Shown here: positions 1 through 8,650 of the stretch, piece by piece
Layout: each line of letters starts with the position of its first letter
How positions within the stretch are numbered: position 1 is the first letter of the stretch
Assembly (NCBI GenBank): GCA_041874725.1
Contig: CP097466.1
Coordinates: 434,001-498,000, forward strand
DNA length: 64,000 nucleotides
From: Duganella sp. BuS-21
Lineage (GTDB): Bacteria > Pseudomonadota > Gammaproteobacteria > Burkholderiales > Burkholderiaceae_D
Direction: 5' to 3'
Position numbers and translations under genes: made by a program
The notes under the pieces: model-generated
Told to the model about the DNA's origin: nothing
The model's input: only the letters and a program-made list of their open reading frames with translations
Database searches by the model: none

Positions 1-641
1 TCGGCATCCTCATCGAGAGGACCATGCTGCGCCACCTGTACAAGCTGGACCATCTATACGGCCTGCTGCTGACCTTCGGCATCACCTTGCTGGTGGAGGG
101 CGTGTTCCGCTCCTTCTACGGCGTCTCCGGCCAGCCGTTCCAGGTGCCCGAAGCGCTGGCCGGCGCGACCGACCTCGGCTTCATGGTGATGCCGAACTAC
201 CGCGGCTGGGTGGTGCTGGCCTCGCTGGTGGTGTGCCTGTCGACCTGGTACGTGATCGAGAAGACCAAACTCGGGGCCTATTTGCGCGCCGGCACCGAGA
301 ATCCCAAGCTGGTGGAAGCCTTCGGCATCAACGTGCCGCTGATGGTGACGCTGACCTATGGCTTCGGCGTCGCTTTGGCGGGCTTTGCAGGGGTGCTGGC
401 GGCCCCGATCATCCAGGTGCAGCCCCTCATGGGCCAGAACCTGATTATCGTCGTGTTCGCCGTTGTAGTGATCGGTGGCATGGGGTCGATCATGGGGTCG
501 ATCCTCACCGGCCTGGGGCTGGGCGTGATCGAAGGCCTGACCAAGGTGTTCTACCCGGAATTTTCGTCCACCGTGGTGTTCCTGGTGATGGTGGTGGTCT
601 TGCTGCTGCGCCCGGCCGGCCTGTTTGGTAAGGAAAAATAA
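1..641 (+). CDS. livH: LivH-type branched-chain amino acid ABC transporter permease, 5' end outside window
   Basis: The reading frame is open from base 3, so the N-terminus lies upstream. The visible 213 residues are mostly hydrophobic helices with the LivH-type stretch around LLLTFGITLLVEG, and the glycine-rich VVVIGGMGSIMGS segment near the C-terminus typical of HAAT-family inner-membrane permeases. It would form the membrane channel with LivM, which starts on the last base of its stop codon (TAATG). The matching ATPases and binding protein are not next to it downstream and are presumably upstream. The substrate cannot be told from a permease alone; branched-chain amino acids, amides or urea are all possible. 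Confidence 0.85.
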   Translation, partial: GILIERTMLRHLYKLDHLYGLLLTFGITLLVEGVFRSFYGVSGQPFQVPEALAGATDLGFMVMPNYRGWVVLASLVVCLSTWYVIEKTKLGAYLRAGTENPKLVEAFGINVPLMVTLTYGFGVALAGFAGVLAAPIIQVQPLMGQNLIIVVFAVVVIGGMGSIMGSILTGLGLGVIEGLTKVFYPEFSSTVVFLVMVVVLLLRPAGLFGKEK

Positions 642-1621
642 TGAACAAGAATATCGGCTACCTCATCGCCCTCGCCATCGCGCTGGCCGCGCCCTTCGTC
701 GGCTATCCGGTGTTCCTGTCCAAGCTGCTGTGCTTCGCGCTGTTCGCCTGCGCCTTCAATTTGCTGATCGGCTTTACCGGTTTGCTGTCGTTCGGCCACG
801 CGGCGTTCTTCGGCATGTCCGGCTACGTGGCCGGCAACGCGCTGAAACACTGGGGCTGGCCGACCGAGTTGGGCCTGCTGGCCGGGGTCGCGGCCGGCGC
901 CGTGATCGGGCTGGTGATGGGCGCGCTGGCGATCCGCCGCCAGGGCATCTACTTCTCCATGATTACGCTGGCGCTGGCGCAGATGGTGTACTTCGGCGCG
1001 CTGCGGGCAGGGGACTTTACCGGCGGCGAGGATGGCTTGCAGGGTGTTCCACGTGGGAAGTTTCTGGGCCTGATCGATCTGGCCAACGACACCACCTTGT
1101 ACTTCGTGCTGCTGGGTATCTGTGTGCTGGCCTTCGCGCTGATCGTGCGCATCGTGCATTCGCCGTTCGGCCAGGTGCTGAAGGCGATCAAGGAAAACGA
1201 GCCGCGCGCCATCTCGCTCGGCTACGACGTCGACCGCTACAAGCTGCTGGCCTTTGTGCTGTCCGCTTCGCTGGCGGCGCTGGCCGGCGCCAGCAAGACG
1301 TTGGTGCTGGGTTTCGAAACCTTGACCGATGTCCATTGGACGATGTCCGGTTTGGTTATCCTGATGACGCTGGTCGGCGGCATGGGTACGCTGGCCGGTC
1401 CGATGCTCGGTGCGATCATTATTATCGCGCTGGAAAACAAACTCGGCGACTGGGGCACGCTGCTGGCCGAGGTCACCGGCATCGGCTGGTTTAACACCAT
1501 AGGCGAAGCGGTCAACATGGTTGTCGGCCTGATCTTCATTATTTGTGTGCTGTTGTTCCGGCGCGGGATCATCGGCGAGGCGATCGCCTGGTTCGGCCAC
1601 AACGGCAAGAAATCCGCGTGA
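641..1621 (+). CDS. livM: LivM-type branched-chain amino acid ABC transporter permease
   Basis: This 326-residue polytopic membrane protein carries the LivM hallmark LIGFTGLLSFGHAAFFGMSG near residues 45-65 and the late VILMTLVGGMGTLAGP segment. It is the second permease of a HAAT ABC importer. Its ATG overlaps the upstream livH stop by one base, so the two are translationally coupled. A secreted 3-hydroxybutyrate oligomer hydrolase follows 7 bp later, probably on the same transcript. A second, separate LivH/LivM pair occurs in this window at 46.3-48.3 kb. Confidence 0.9.
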   Translation: MNKNIGYLIALAIALAAPFVGYPVFLSKLLCFALFACAFNLLIGFTGLLSFGHAAFFGMSGYVAGNALKHWGWPTELGLLAGVAAGAVIGLVMGALAIRRQGIYFSMITLALAQMVYFGALRAGDFTGGEDGLQGVPRGKFLGLIDLANDTTLYFVLLGICVLAFALIVRIVHSPFGQVLKAIKENEPRAISLGYDVDRYKLLAFVLSASLAALAGASKTLVLGFETLTDVHWTMSGLVILMTLVGGMGTLAGPMLGAIIIIALENKLGDWGTLLAEVTGIGWFNTIGEAVNMVVGLIFIICVLLFRRGIIGEAIAWFGHNGKKSA

Positions 1622-1628
1622 GGACACT

Positions 1629-3686
1629 ATGCAAATCAAAACTTTGGTGCTGGCTTTGGCCAGCCTCTCAGCCACCGCCTGCGGCTCGAACGAACATGAG
1701 GAGCCGGAAGACCTGAACCTCAAGCCGGGCTATCTCGGCGACATCAGCAGCAAAACCTACGACGGCGTCAGCGACGACCTGCTGACCGCCGGCCTGGGCA
1801 AGACCGGACTGGCGGCCGCTGCTCCGGCCTATGCCGACCCGGCCAATCCCACCGCCGCCGAACTGCGGCGCAACGCCCTCCACGGCAACTACCGCGCAGT
1901 GCTCGACATCGCCGCCAACAGCGGCTACGGCACGCTGTACGGGCCCAACGTCGACGCCCGGGGCGTGGCAGGGGCGGGCGAGGGCAAGATCGCCGGCACC
2001 GAATACGTGGCCTACGCCGACGACGGCAGCGGCAACCAGAACGTGACCCTGCTGGTGCAAGTGCCTGCCGGATTCGATCCCAAGTATCCCTGCATCGTTA
2101 CCGGCACCTCCAGCGGTTCGCGCGGCATTTACGGCGCCATCGGCAGCGCCGGCGAGTGGGGTTTGAAAAACAACTGCGCCGTCGCGTACAGCGACAAGGG
2201 TAGCGGCACCGGGCTCTACACATTTGACGACGATAGCGTGAACCTGCAGAACGGCGTGCGCGCCACGCGCACAGCGGCGGGCAAGAACAGCATCTTCACG
2301 CCGGTTCTGAGCGACGCCGAGCGTGCGGCCTTTGCCGCCGCATATCCTGGCCGCATCGCATTCAAGCACGCGCATTCGCAGCAGAACCCGGAAAAGGATT
2401 GGGGCAAGACCACCTTGCAGGCGGTGGAGTTCGCGTTCTACGTGCTGAACGAAAAGTATGGCGTGCTGGCCAGGGATAACAAAAACCACGTGGTGGCGCT
2501 GACGCCGAAAAATACGGTCACCATCGCCTCCAGCATCTCCAACGGTGCCGGTTCAGCCTTGCTGGCGGCGGAGCAGGACACCAAGGGCCTGATCTCCGGC
2601 GTGGCCGCCACCGAACCGCAAATCCAGCCCAAGAGCGGCGGCTACACGGTGCGGCAGGGCTTGGCGGCGGTGAGCGGGCAGGGCAAGTCGCTGTTCGACT
2701 ACTCGACCTATGCTGCGCTGTACCAGCCATGCATTGCCGCGACGGCAGGTGCGCCTGGCCGCTGCACGGCGCTGGTCGCCAAGGGCCTGCTATCCGGCGG
2801 CGACCTGACGGCGCAACAGAACGACGCCAAGGCCCGGCTCAGGGCTTACGGCTGGCTGGCGGACTCGGACGTTCTGCAAGCCGCGCACGCGGGCACCAAT
2901 GTGCTGGTGGCCGCGACCTACGCCTACGCCTATGGCAAGTTCGCCGTGACGGACAAGGTCTGCGGCCTGAGTTTCGCACCGACCGACGCGACCGCCGCAC
3001 CGGTGCCGTTCACGGCCGCGCAAAAGGCCAGCAGCTTCGCAACGCAAAACGGAATTCTCGGCAGCGTGGTCTACGAGGATTCGGTGGGAGGCGCCAAGGC
3101 GTACGTCGCCGGCGTATCGCCCAGCTCGCAGCTAGCGGACCAATCGCTGGACGCCTTCCTGTGCCTGCGTTCGCTGGCGACGGGTGTGGATGCGGTGAGT
3201 GGCGCGGCGCTGACGGGGGCGCTGGCAGCACAAAGCGCGCGGGTCAAAGCGGGCGTCGCGGAGGTGGCGGCGACAGGCAATCTGCGCGGCAAACCGGCCA
3301 TCATCGTGCACGGCCGCAGCGATACTTTAATCCCGGTGAATTTCGCCTCGCGCGCATATGTGGGGTTGAATGCGACAGTGGAGGGCGGCGCAAGCAAGCT
3401 GCGCTATATCGAAGTGACCAACGCCAATCACTTCGACTCGTTCAGCAACGCCTTGCCGGCCAACATCGTGCCCTTGCATGTGTACCTGTTCCGCGCCTTG
3501 GATGTGATGCTGGCCAATCTGCGCAGCACCGCCACACCGCTACCGCCGTCGCAAGTGGTGCGAACCATCACGCGCGCCGACAACACCAGCCCTATCACCA
3601 TCGCCAACGTTCCGACCTTTGTGAGCAACCCCACGTCCCCCAACACCATTGCTGTGAGCGGGACAACGATAACAGTGCCTGATTGA
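1629..3686 (+). CDS. D-(-)-3-hydroxybutyrate oligomer hydrolase, predicted lipoprotein
   Basis: The product is predicted to hydrolyse soluble 3-hydroxybutyrate oligomers released during PHB breakdown. The ATG at 1629 follows GAGGA and gives 685 residues, the usual length for this family. The frame is open further upstream, but that extension lies inside livM. The N-terminus is a short hydrophobic signal ending LSATAC, a plausible lipobox with Cys18. A serine-hydrolase motif SISNGAG lies near residues 302-308. An aspartate-containing HGRSDTLIP segment and a late NANHFDSF histidine complete a likely triad. It follows livM by 7 bp, which may tie hydrolysis outside the cytoplasm to uptake, although that link is only inferred from position. 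Confidence 0.85.
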   Translation: MQIKTLVLALASLSATACGSNEHEEPEDLNLKPGYLGDISSKTYDGVSDDLLTAGLGKTGLAAAAPAYADPANPTAAELRRNALHGNYRAVLDIAANSGYGTLYGPNVDARGVAGAGEGKIAGTEYVAYADDGSGNQNVTLLVQVPAGFDPKYPCIVTGTSSGSRGIYGAIGSAGEWGLKNNCAVAYSDKGSGTGLYTFDDDSVNLQNGVRATRTAAGKNSIFTPVLSDAERAAFAAAYPGRIAFKHAHSQQNPEKDWGKTTLQAVEFAFYVLNEKYGVLARDNKNHVVALTPKNTVTIASSISNGAGSALLAAEQDTKGLISGVAATEPQIQPKSGGYTVRQGLAAVSGQGKSLFDYSTYAALYQPCIAATAGAPGRCTALVAKGLLSGGDLTAQQNDAKARLRAYGWLADSDVLQAAHAGTNVLVAATYAYAYGKFAVTDKVCGLSFAPTDATAAPVPFTAAQKASSFATQNGILGSVVYEDSVGGAKAYVAGVSPSSQLADQSLDAFLCLRSLATGVDAVSGAALTGALAAQSARVKAGVAEVAATGNLRGKPAIIVHGRSDTLIPVNFASRAYVGLNATVEGGASKLRYIEVTNANHFDSFSNALPANIVPLHVYLFRALDVMLANLRSTATPLPPSQVVRTITRADNTSPITIANVPTFVSNPTSPNTIAVSGTTITVPD

Positions 3687-3699
3687 GCGGCGCAGCGGA

Positions 3700-3754
3700 A
3701 CCCGGCAAATCGGGGTCCCTTAGGGTCAGACCCCTGCTGAGCGCCGTGCCGGGT
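3700..3754. terminator. Hairpin between convergent genes, containing a GGGTCAGACCC core
   Basis: An 8-bp inverted repeat (ACCCGGCA at 3700-3707, TGCCGGGT at 3747-3754) encloses GGGGTCC and GGGTCAGACCCC. It sits between the 3' ends of the oligomer hydrolase and the minus-strand alcohol dehydrogenase, where a bidirectional terminator would be expected. There is no clear T-tract, so intrinsic termination is uncertain. The GGGTCAGACCC core recurs in three larger repeats elsewhere in the window. Confidence 0.4.
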
Positions 3755-3759
3755 AATAA

Positions 3760-4917
3760 TCAAAACGCGGCAGCGTAGATAGCGCGCGCATCCCCCCGGG
3801 TCACGAGGCGGGGGTTATTGCCGAGTAAGCGGGTCTGTCGCATGGCATCATCAGCCAAGCGATCCAGATCCGCCTCCGTGATCCCGACCTGCTGCAGCGT
3901 CCGCTCTATCCCTGTCAGCGTAGCAATTTGCTGCATCGCAACAGCCAACGCCTCCGCCCTCGCCTCGACGCTGCCGGTAGCCGCCGGCACCACGATTTCC
4001 GCCAACTCCGCATACATCGCCGCCGCCTCGGGTGCATTAAAACGCAGCACATGCGGCAACACCAGTGAGTTCGACAGCCCATGTGGCACGTGAAAAATCC
4101 CACCGATCGGATAAGCCAGCGCATGCACGGCCGCCACCGGCGCATTGGAAAAAGCCTGGCCAGCCAGCATCGCCCCCAACAGCATGGCCTGCCGCGCCGC
4201 CAGATTCCGTCCATTCTCGCAAGCCGCGATCAGGTTGCCCGACAGCAGACCAAGCGCCTTGCGCGCAAACATATCCGACAACGGGTTCTTCTTATGCTTG
4301 CTGGTATAGGCCTCGATCGCGTGCACCATCGCATCGATGCCGGTAGCGGCCGTCACTTGCGGCGGCAGTCCCAGGGTCAGTTCCGCGTCGAGCAATGCAA
4401 GATCGGCATAGAGTTGCGGCGCCACGACGCCCATCTTGCTGGTCTCGCCGGTGGTGACGATGGCGATATTGGTGACCTCCGAACCGGTGCCGGCGGTGGT
4501 CGGGATCTGCACCAAGGGCAGCCGAGTACCTCTCACATTGCCGATGCCATAGATGGTGCTGAGTGGCTGGTCGCTGGCGGCCAGCACCGCAATCAGCTTG
4601 GCGACATCCATGGAACTGCCGCCTCCCAGCCCGATGACGATGTCGGTGCCAAATGCCCGCGCAGCCTCGACAGCCTCCAGCACCACCACTTCAGGCGGAT
4701 CGGCCACCACGCGCGAATAGATCTCCACCGCCAGCCCGGCCGTGCGCAGACTGGCCGCCGGCGCATCCACCAGACCGGTCCGCAGGAAGCCGGGATCGGT
4801 GACCAGCAGGGCCCGTCTGGTATGGGGAAAACGCCGCGCGATGTGTGGTCCCAGCCGTGCAGCGGCCCCCAATTCGGAGACGATATGGGCCACGGTGCTG
4901 AAGTCAAAATCGGTCAT
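3760..4917 (-). CDS. Iron-containing alcohol dehydrogenase
   Basis: The 385-residue protein has the group III alcohol dehydrogenase layout. An N-terminal nucleotide-binding part contains GLGGGSSMDVAKL, followed by TTAGTGSEVTN, and a C-terminal helical part carries the metal ligands in the MVHAIEAY and HALAYPIGG-HVPHGLSN segments. Such enzymes reduce aldehydes or oxidise alcohols with NAD(P). Some relatives act on maleylacetate or 4-hydroxybutyrate, so the substrate is open. It stands alone, divergent from the TSUP permease with 123 bp between them. Confidence 0.88.
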   Translation of the reverse strand: MTDFDFSTVAHIVSELGAAARLGPHIARRFPHTRRALLVTDPGFLRTGLVDAPAASLRTAGLAVEIYSRVVADPPEVVVLEAVEAARAFGTDIVIGLGGGSSMDVAKLIAVLAASDQPLSTIYGIGNVRGTRLPLVQIPTTAGTGSEVTNIAIVTTGETSKMGVVAPQLYADLALLDAELTLGLPPQVTAATGIDAMVHAIEAYTSKHKKNPLSDMFARKALGLLSGNLIAACENGRNLAARQAMLLGAMLAGQAFSNAPVAAVHALAYPIGGIFHVPHGLSNSLVLPHVLRFNAPEAAAMYAELAEIVVPAATGSVEARAEALAVAMQQIATLTGIERTLQQVGITEADLDRLADDAMRQTRLLGNNPRLVTRGDARAIYAAAF

Positions 4918-5040
4918 GACGGCGTCCGTTCAATCGAGAATTGAAGCACCTAGCTTACCCCAAGCCATGCTGGATCGGCATCGGTCCGCACACATTTCTT
5001 CCGTACAATAGAGCCTTTGCAAGTTGAGGAAGAGGGCGTC

Positions 5041-5805
5041 ATGGTGGATTTCTGGATACTCGGTTTGGCGGCGTTCTCCGCAGGATTGATCGATGCGGTG
5101 GTGGGCGGAGGAGGGCTGATCCAACTGCCGACCATGTTCACGGTCTTCCCCAATATGGCGCCGGCCACACTGATCGGCACCAACAAGCTGGCCAGTATCT
5201 TCGGCACCAGTGTGGCGGCGGTGAGCTACGCCCGCCGCGTTGCCATCGCCTGGTCGGTGGCGACGCCCGCCGCGCTAGCGGCGCTGGTGTTCGCCTTCCT
5301 TGGCGCTTACACCGTGACCAAGGTATCGGCCGACTTCATGCGCCTGGCGCTGCCGGTAGTGTTGCTGGCGGTGGCCATCTACACCTTCGCCAAGAAGGAC
5401 TTCGGCAGCGTGCATGCGCCCATCCACACCGGCACCAAGGAACAGTCGCTGGCGCTGGTGGTCGGCGCCGCCATCGGTTTCTATGACGGCTTCTTCGGCC
5501 CTGGCACCGGCAGCTTCCTGGTGTTCCTGTTCGTGCGGGTGTTCGGCTTCGACTTCCTCGGTGCCTCGGCTGTGGCCAAGATCGTCAACGTGGCCTGCAA
5601 CTTCGCGGCGCTGGTCTGGTTCGGCTACAGCGGCCATTTGATCTGGCAGCTGGGCCTGATGATGGCGGTGTGCCAAATCGCCGGTTCCTTGATCGGCTCG
5701 CGCCTGGCGATGAAGCACGGTAGCGGTTTCGTGCGCATCCTGTTCCTGTTCGTGGTGTCTGTGTTGATCGTCAAGACTGGCTACGATGCATGGTTGCGTT
5801 GGTGA
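5041..5805 (+). CDS. TSUP family (TauE/SafE) membrane permease
   Basis: This 254-residue protein has about eight hydrophobic segments and the family's N-terminal glycine-rich motif FSAGLIDAVVGGGGLIQLP, plus the repeat-half motif GFYDGFFGPGTGSF near residue 150. TSUP proteins export or import sulfite, sulfonates or other organic anions, and the substrate here is unknown. I chose the ATG at 5041 because GAGGAAGAGG lies just upstream. A TTG eight codons earlier has no good ribosome site. A terminator hairpin follows the gene. Confidence 0.85.
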   Translation: MVDFWILGLAAFSAGLIDAVVGGGGLIQLPTMFTVFPNMAPATLIGTNKLASIFGTSVAAVSYARRVAIAWSVATPAALAALVFAFLGAYTVTKVSADFMRLALPVVLLAVAIYTFAKKDFGSVHAPIHTGTKEQSLALVVGAAIGFYDGFFGPGTGSFLVFLFVRVFGFDFLGASAVAKIVNVACNFAALVWFGYSGHLIWQLGLMMAVCQIAGSLIGSRLAMKHGSGFVRILFLFVVSVLIVKTGYDAWLRW

Positions 5806-5808
5806 TAT

Positions 5809-5824
5809 TGTTTCACGTGGAACA
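5809..5824. promoter_or_regulatory. parS-like site 1
   Basis: TGTTTCACGTGGAACA is a near-palindrome around CACGTG and matches the widely conserved chromosomal parS consensus (TGTTTCACGTGAAACA) at all but one base. It lies four bases after the TSUP stop codon, about 3.6 kb from parB, which fits the usual placement of parS close to parAB and the origin. Confidence 0.85.
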
Positions 5825-5829
5825 TTCAG

Positions 5830-5855
5830 AAAGGGGCACTTCGGTGTCCCTTTTT
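5830..5855 (+). terminator. Intrinsic terminator after the TSUP gene
   Basis: The stem AAAGGGGCAC pairs with GTGTCCCTTT around a stable TTCG tetraloop, with one G-T wobble, and runs into a T-tract. It is placed exactly between the two parS-like sites and ends TSUP transcription ahead of mnmG. Confidence 0.85.
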
Positions 5856-5858
5856 CAT

Positions 5859-5874
5859 TGTTTCACGTGGAACA
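5859..5874. promoter_or_regulatory. parS-like site 2
   Basis: This is an exact second copy of TGTTTCACGTGGAACA, 50 bp downstream of the first and on the far side of the terminator hairpin. It lies about 90 bp upstream of the mnmG start, so ParB loading could affect the mnmG promoter. Confidence 0.85.
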
Positions 5875-5922
5875 TCCCTAACTATATTTTTGCCTAAAAA
5901 AGTCGCAGCATCAAAAAGACTC

Positions 5923-5928
5923 TATAAT
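5923..5928 (+). promoter_or_regulatory. Probable -10 element of the mnmG promoter
   Basis: A perfect TATAAT hexamer sits 35 bp before the mnmG ATG. No good -35 hexamer is found at 16-18 bp upstream, so only the -10 is called. The parS-like site 2 ends 48 bp upstream of it. Confidence 0.5.
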
Positions 5929-5963
5929 TTGACCTTGATCCCTTCGCTTTAAAGCATTCCACC

Positions 5964-7889
5964 ATGTTATTTCCTACTAAATTCGACGTCATCGTTGTCG
6001 GCGGTGGTCACGCCGGTACCGAGGCCGCCCTGGCTTCCGCCCGCATGGGCCAGAAGACGCTGCTGCTCACCCACAACATTGAGACGCTGGGCCAGATGTC
6101 GTGCAATCCCTCCATCGGCGGTATCGGCAAAGGCCATCTGGTCAAGGAAGTCGATGCGCTGGGCGGCGCCATGGCCATCGCCACCGATGAGTCGGGCATC
6201 CAGTTCCGCATCCTGAATTCCTCCAAGGGCCCTGCCGTGCGCGCGACCCGCGCCCAAGCCGACCGCATCCTGTACAAGGCGGCGATCCGTTCGCGCCTGG
6301 AAAACCAAGCCAATCTATGGCTATTCCAGCAGGCCGTCGACGATCTGATGGTGGAGGGCGAGCGCGTAGTTGGTGCCGTCACCCAGATCGGCCTGAAGTT
6401 CCTGGCGCCAGCCGTGGTGCTGACCGCCGGTACCTTCCTCGATGGGAAGATCCACGTCGGCCTGAACAACTACTCGGGCGGCCGCGCAGGCGATCCGCCA
6501 GCGCTGTCGCTGTCCGCGCGCCTGAAGGAACTGAAGCTGCCGCAAGGCCGCCTGAAGACCGGCACGCCGCCGCGCATCGACGGCCGCAGCATCGACTTCT
6601 CGCTGATGACCGAGCAGCCGGGCGACCTGGATCCGGTGCCGGTGTTTTCGGTGATGGGCAACGCCTCCATGCATCCGGCCCAGATGCCATGCTGGGTGAC
6701 CCATACCAATCAGAAAACCCATGACATCATTCGTGGCGGTCTGGACCGCAGCCCGATGTACACCGGCGTGATCGAAGGTGTCGGCCCGCGTTACTGCCCG
6801 TCGATTGAAGACAAGATTCACCGCTTCTCGTCCAAGGAATCGCACCAGATTTTCCTGGAGCCGGAAGGCTTGACCACGCACGAATTCTATCCAAACGGTA
6901 TCTCGACCAGCTTGCCGTTCGACGTGCAAATTGAACTGGTACGCTCGATGAAGGGCATGGAAAACGCCCACATCCTGCGTCCCGGCTACGCCATCGAATA
7001 CGATTATTTCGACCCGCGCGGCCTGAAAGCCTCGCTGGAAACCAAGGCCATCGGCGGCTTGTTCTTCGCCGGCCAGATCAACGGCACCACGGGTTACGAA
7101 GAGGCGGCGGCACAGGGCCTGCTGGCCGGCGTCAACGCCGCGCTGCAAACCCAGGGCCACGAAGCCTGGACACCTGCGCGTTCGGAAGCCTACCTGGGCG
7201 TGATGGTGGATGACCTCGTCACGCAAGGCGTGATGGAGCCGTACCGCATGTTCACCAGCCGCGCCGAGTATCGCCTGAGTCTGCGTGAAGACAACGCCGA
7301 CATGCGCCTGACCGAAGCCGGCCGCAAGCTGGGTGTGGTTGGCGACGTGCAGTGGGAAGCCTTCGAGCGCAAGCGCGAAGCCGTTGCGCGCGAGCTGGAG
7401 CGTCTGCGTTCCACGTGGGTGAATCCACGCATTCTGGAAGCGGCTGAATCGGAGCGCGTGATTGGCCAGGCCATCGAGCGCGAGTATTCGCTGGCCGATC
7501 TGCTGCGCCGTCCCGGCGTGGCGTACGACAAGTTGATGACGCTGAAAGGGATCGACGGCCGCGAGCTGGCCGGTCCCGGCGAGAGCGATGCGGCGGTGAA
7601 AGAACAGCTGGAAATCCAGCTCAAATACTCCGGCTATATCGACCGCCAGACCAAGGAAGTCGAGCGCCATGAACACTACGAAAACCTGAAATTGCCGGAA
7701 GGTTTCGGCTACCTGGACATCACCGCCTTGTCGGTGGAAGTGCGCCAGAAACTGCACGCGCAGCGTCCGGAAACGCTGGGCCAGGCATCGCGCATTTCGG
7801 GCGTGACGCCGGCGGCGATTTCGCTGCTGCTGGTGCATTTGAAGAAGGCAGGATTCGGTGGATTCGTTCAGAAAGATGAGGCAGCATGA
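5964..7889 (+). CDS. mnmG: tRNA U34 carboxymethylaminomethyl modification enzyme MnmG (GidA)
   Basis: MnmG is an FAD protein that, with MnmE, installs the (carboxymethyl)aminomethyl group on wobble uridine of certain tRNAs. The 641-residue product has the dinucleotide-binding motif [10 protein letters not shown] at residues 13-22 and the family signature [16 protein letters not shown] around residue 48. The second signature [12 protein letters not shown] lies near residue 275, and a C-terminal helical GidA-associated domain follows. It overlaps rsmG by 4 bp (ATGA). The mnmG-rsmG-parAB order is the classic near-origin arrangement. Confidence 0.97.
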   Translation: MLFPTKFDVIVVGGGHAGTEAALASARMGQKTLLLTHNIETLGQMSCNPSIGGIGKGHLVKEVDALGGAMAIATDESGIQFRILNSSKGPAVRATRAQADRILYKAAIRSRLENQANLWLFQQAVDDLMVEGERVVGAVTQIGLKFLAPAVVLTAGTFLDGKIHVGLNNYSGGRAGDPPALSLSARLKELKLPQGRLKTGTPPRIDGRSIDFSLMTEQPGDLDPVPVFSVMGNASMHPAQMPCWVTHTNQKTHDIIRGGLDRSPMYTGVIEGVGPRYCPSIEDKIHRFSSKESHQIFLEPEGLTTHEFYPNGISTSLPFDVQIELVRSMKGMENAHILRPGYAIEYDYFDPRGLKASLETKAIGGLFFAGQINGTTGYEEAAAQGLLAGVNAALQTQGHEAWTPARSEAYLGVMVDDLVTQGVMEPYRMFTSRAEYRLSLREDNADMRLTEAGRKLGVVGDVQWEAFERKREAVARELERLRSTWVNPRILEAAESERVIGQAIEREYSLADLLRRPGVAYDKLMTLKGIDGRELAGPGESDAAVKEQLEIQLKYSGYIDRQTKEVERHEHYENLKLPEGFGYLDITALSVEVRQKLHAQRPETLGQASRISGVTPAAISLLLVHLKKAGFGGFVQKDEAA

Positions 7890-8548
7890 AAGTGTATGAC
7901 CGTGCTGCAGTAGCGGACGTTTTAAGCAAAGGCATCAAACAGCTGCAATTGGCGCTGAGCGAGACACAGGTGGAACAGCTGCTGGACTACCTGGCTATGC
8001 TCAACAAATGGAATTCGGTGTACAACCTGACCTCGGTGCGCGACCCCATGGAAATGGTGAAGCTGCACCTGCTCGACTCACTGACTGCCGTGGCCGCCTT
8101 CAAGGACGCGGCCAATGTGCTGGATGTGGGAGCAGGGGGCGGATTGCCGGGCATGGTGCTGGCCATCAGCCGCCCGGACATGAAAGTGTCGATGATCGAC
8201 ACGGTGCACAAGAAGACCGCCTTCCTCAACCAGGTGAAGGCGGAACTGGGCCTGGCTAATGTGACGGTGTACACCAAGAAGGTGCAGGAGCTGGAAGTGA
8301 AGACCAAGTTCGACGTCATCACCTCCCGGGCATTCGCGGATCTGTCGGACTTCGTCAACTGGTCCGGGCATCTGCTGCAAGAGGGCGGTCAATTCATCGC
8401 CTTGAAAGGCACGGCGCCGGCAGAAGAGCGAGAGCGACTGCCAGCACCATGGAAAGTGCAGGAATTGCAGCCTTTGGCGGTGCCCGGGCTGGATGCGGAA
8501 CGCCATCTGGTTTTCATCAAAGCTGAAGCTAACGCCGAAACAGAGTAA
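7886..8548 (+). CDS. rsmG: 16S rRNA (guanine527-N7)-methyltransferase RsmG (GidB)
   Basis: RsmG methylates G527 of 16S rRNA using AdoMet. The 220-residue protein has the Rossmann-fold glycine motif [17 protein letters not shown] at residues 78-94 and the [12 protein letters not shown] segment that contains the family's conserved arginine. The ATG lies within the mnmG stop (ATGA), so the two are translationally coupled. An AT-rich array of 9-bp units separates it from parA. Confidence 0.95.
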   Translation: MKVYDRAAVADVLSKGIKQLQLALSETQVEQLLDYLAMLNKWNSVYNLTSVRDPMEMVKLHLLDSLTAVAAFKDAANVLDVGAGGGLPGMVLAISRPDMKVSMIDTVHKKTAFLNQVKAELGLANVTVYTKKVQELEVKTKFDVITSRAFADLSDFVNWSGHLLQEGGQFIALKGTAPAEERERLPAPWKVQELQPLAVPGLDAERHLVFIKAEANAETE

Positions 8549-8551
8549 ACA

Positions 8552-8623
8552 GTTTATACGGTATAAATGGTTTATATCATATAAATAGTATAAATCGTTT
8601 ATATCGTTTATACCGTATAAATC
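8552..8623. repeat. Eight-unit tandem array of 9-bp AT-rich repeats upstream of parA
   Basis: Eight consecutive 9-mers fill exactly 72 bp: GTTTATACG, GTATAAATG, GTTTATATC, ATATAAATA, GTATAAATC, GTTTATATC, GTTTATACC and GTATAAATC. Units are of two related types, GTTTATA-NN and GTATAAA-NN, which are near reverse complements. The block therefore also forms overlapping palindromes such as TTTATACGGTATAAA (8553-8567) and its reverse complement at 8608-8622. It occupies almost the whole rsmG-parA gap in an otherwise GC-rich region. The periodic spacing suggests a multi-site operator or partition-related site, but no binding protein can be named from sequence. Confidence 0.9.
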
Positions 8624-8650
8624 AAAAGCAACAATACACATAAGAAATAC

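Noticed and set aside
1045..1060. A parS-like half match (TGTTCCACGTGG) inside livM
   Set aside because: Only one half agrees with the 16-bp site and the other half (GAAG) does not. It lies in coding sequence and CACGTG alone is common.
5017..5040. TTG start eight codons upstream for the TSUP permease
   Set aside because: The ATG at 5041 has a strong purine-rich ribosome site and the extra residues are not hydrophobic or conserved in type.
7409..7424. A second parS-like half match (GTTCCACGTGG) inside mnmG
   Set aside because: The right half does not match and codon constraints explain it, so it is not called as a ParB site.
8552..8623. Considered as a CRISPR array or plasmid replication iterons
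   Set aside because: There are no spacers and the unit is only 9 bp, and no replication initiator gene is near. It is reported only as a tandem array of unknown role.
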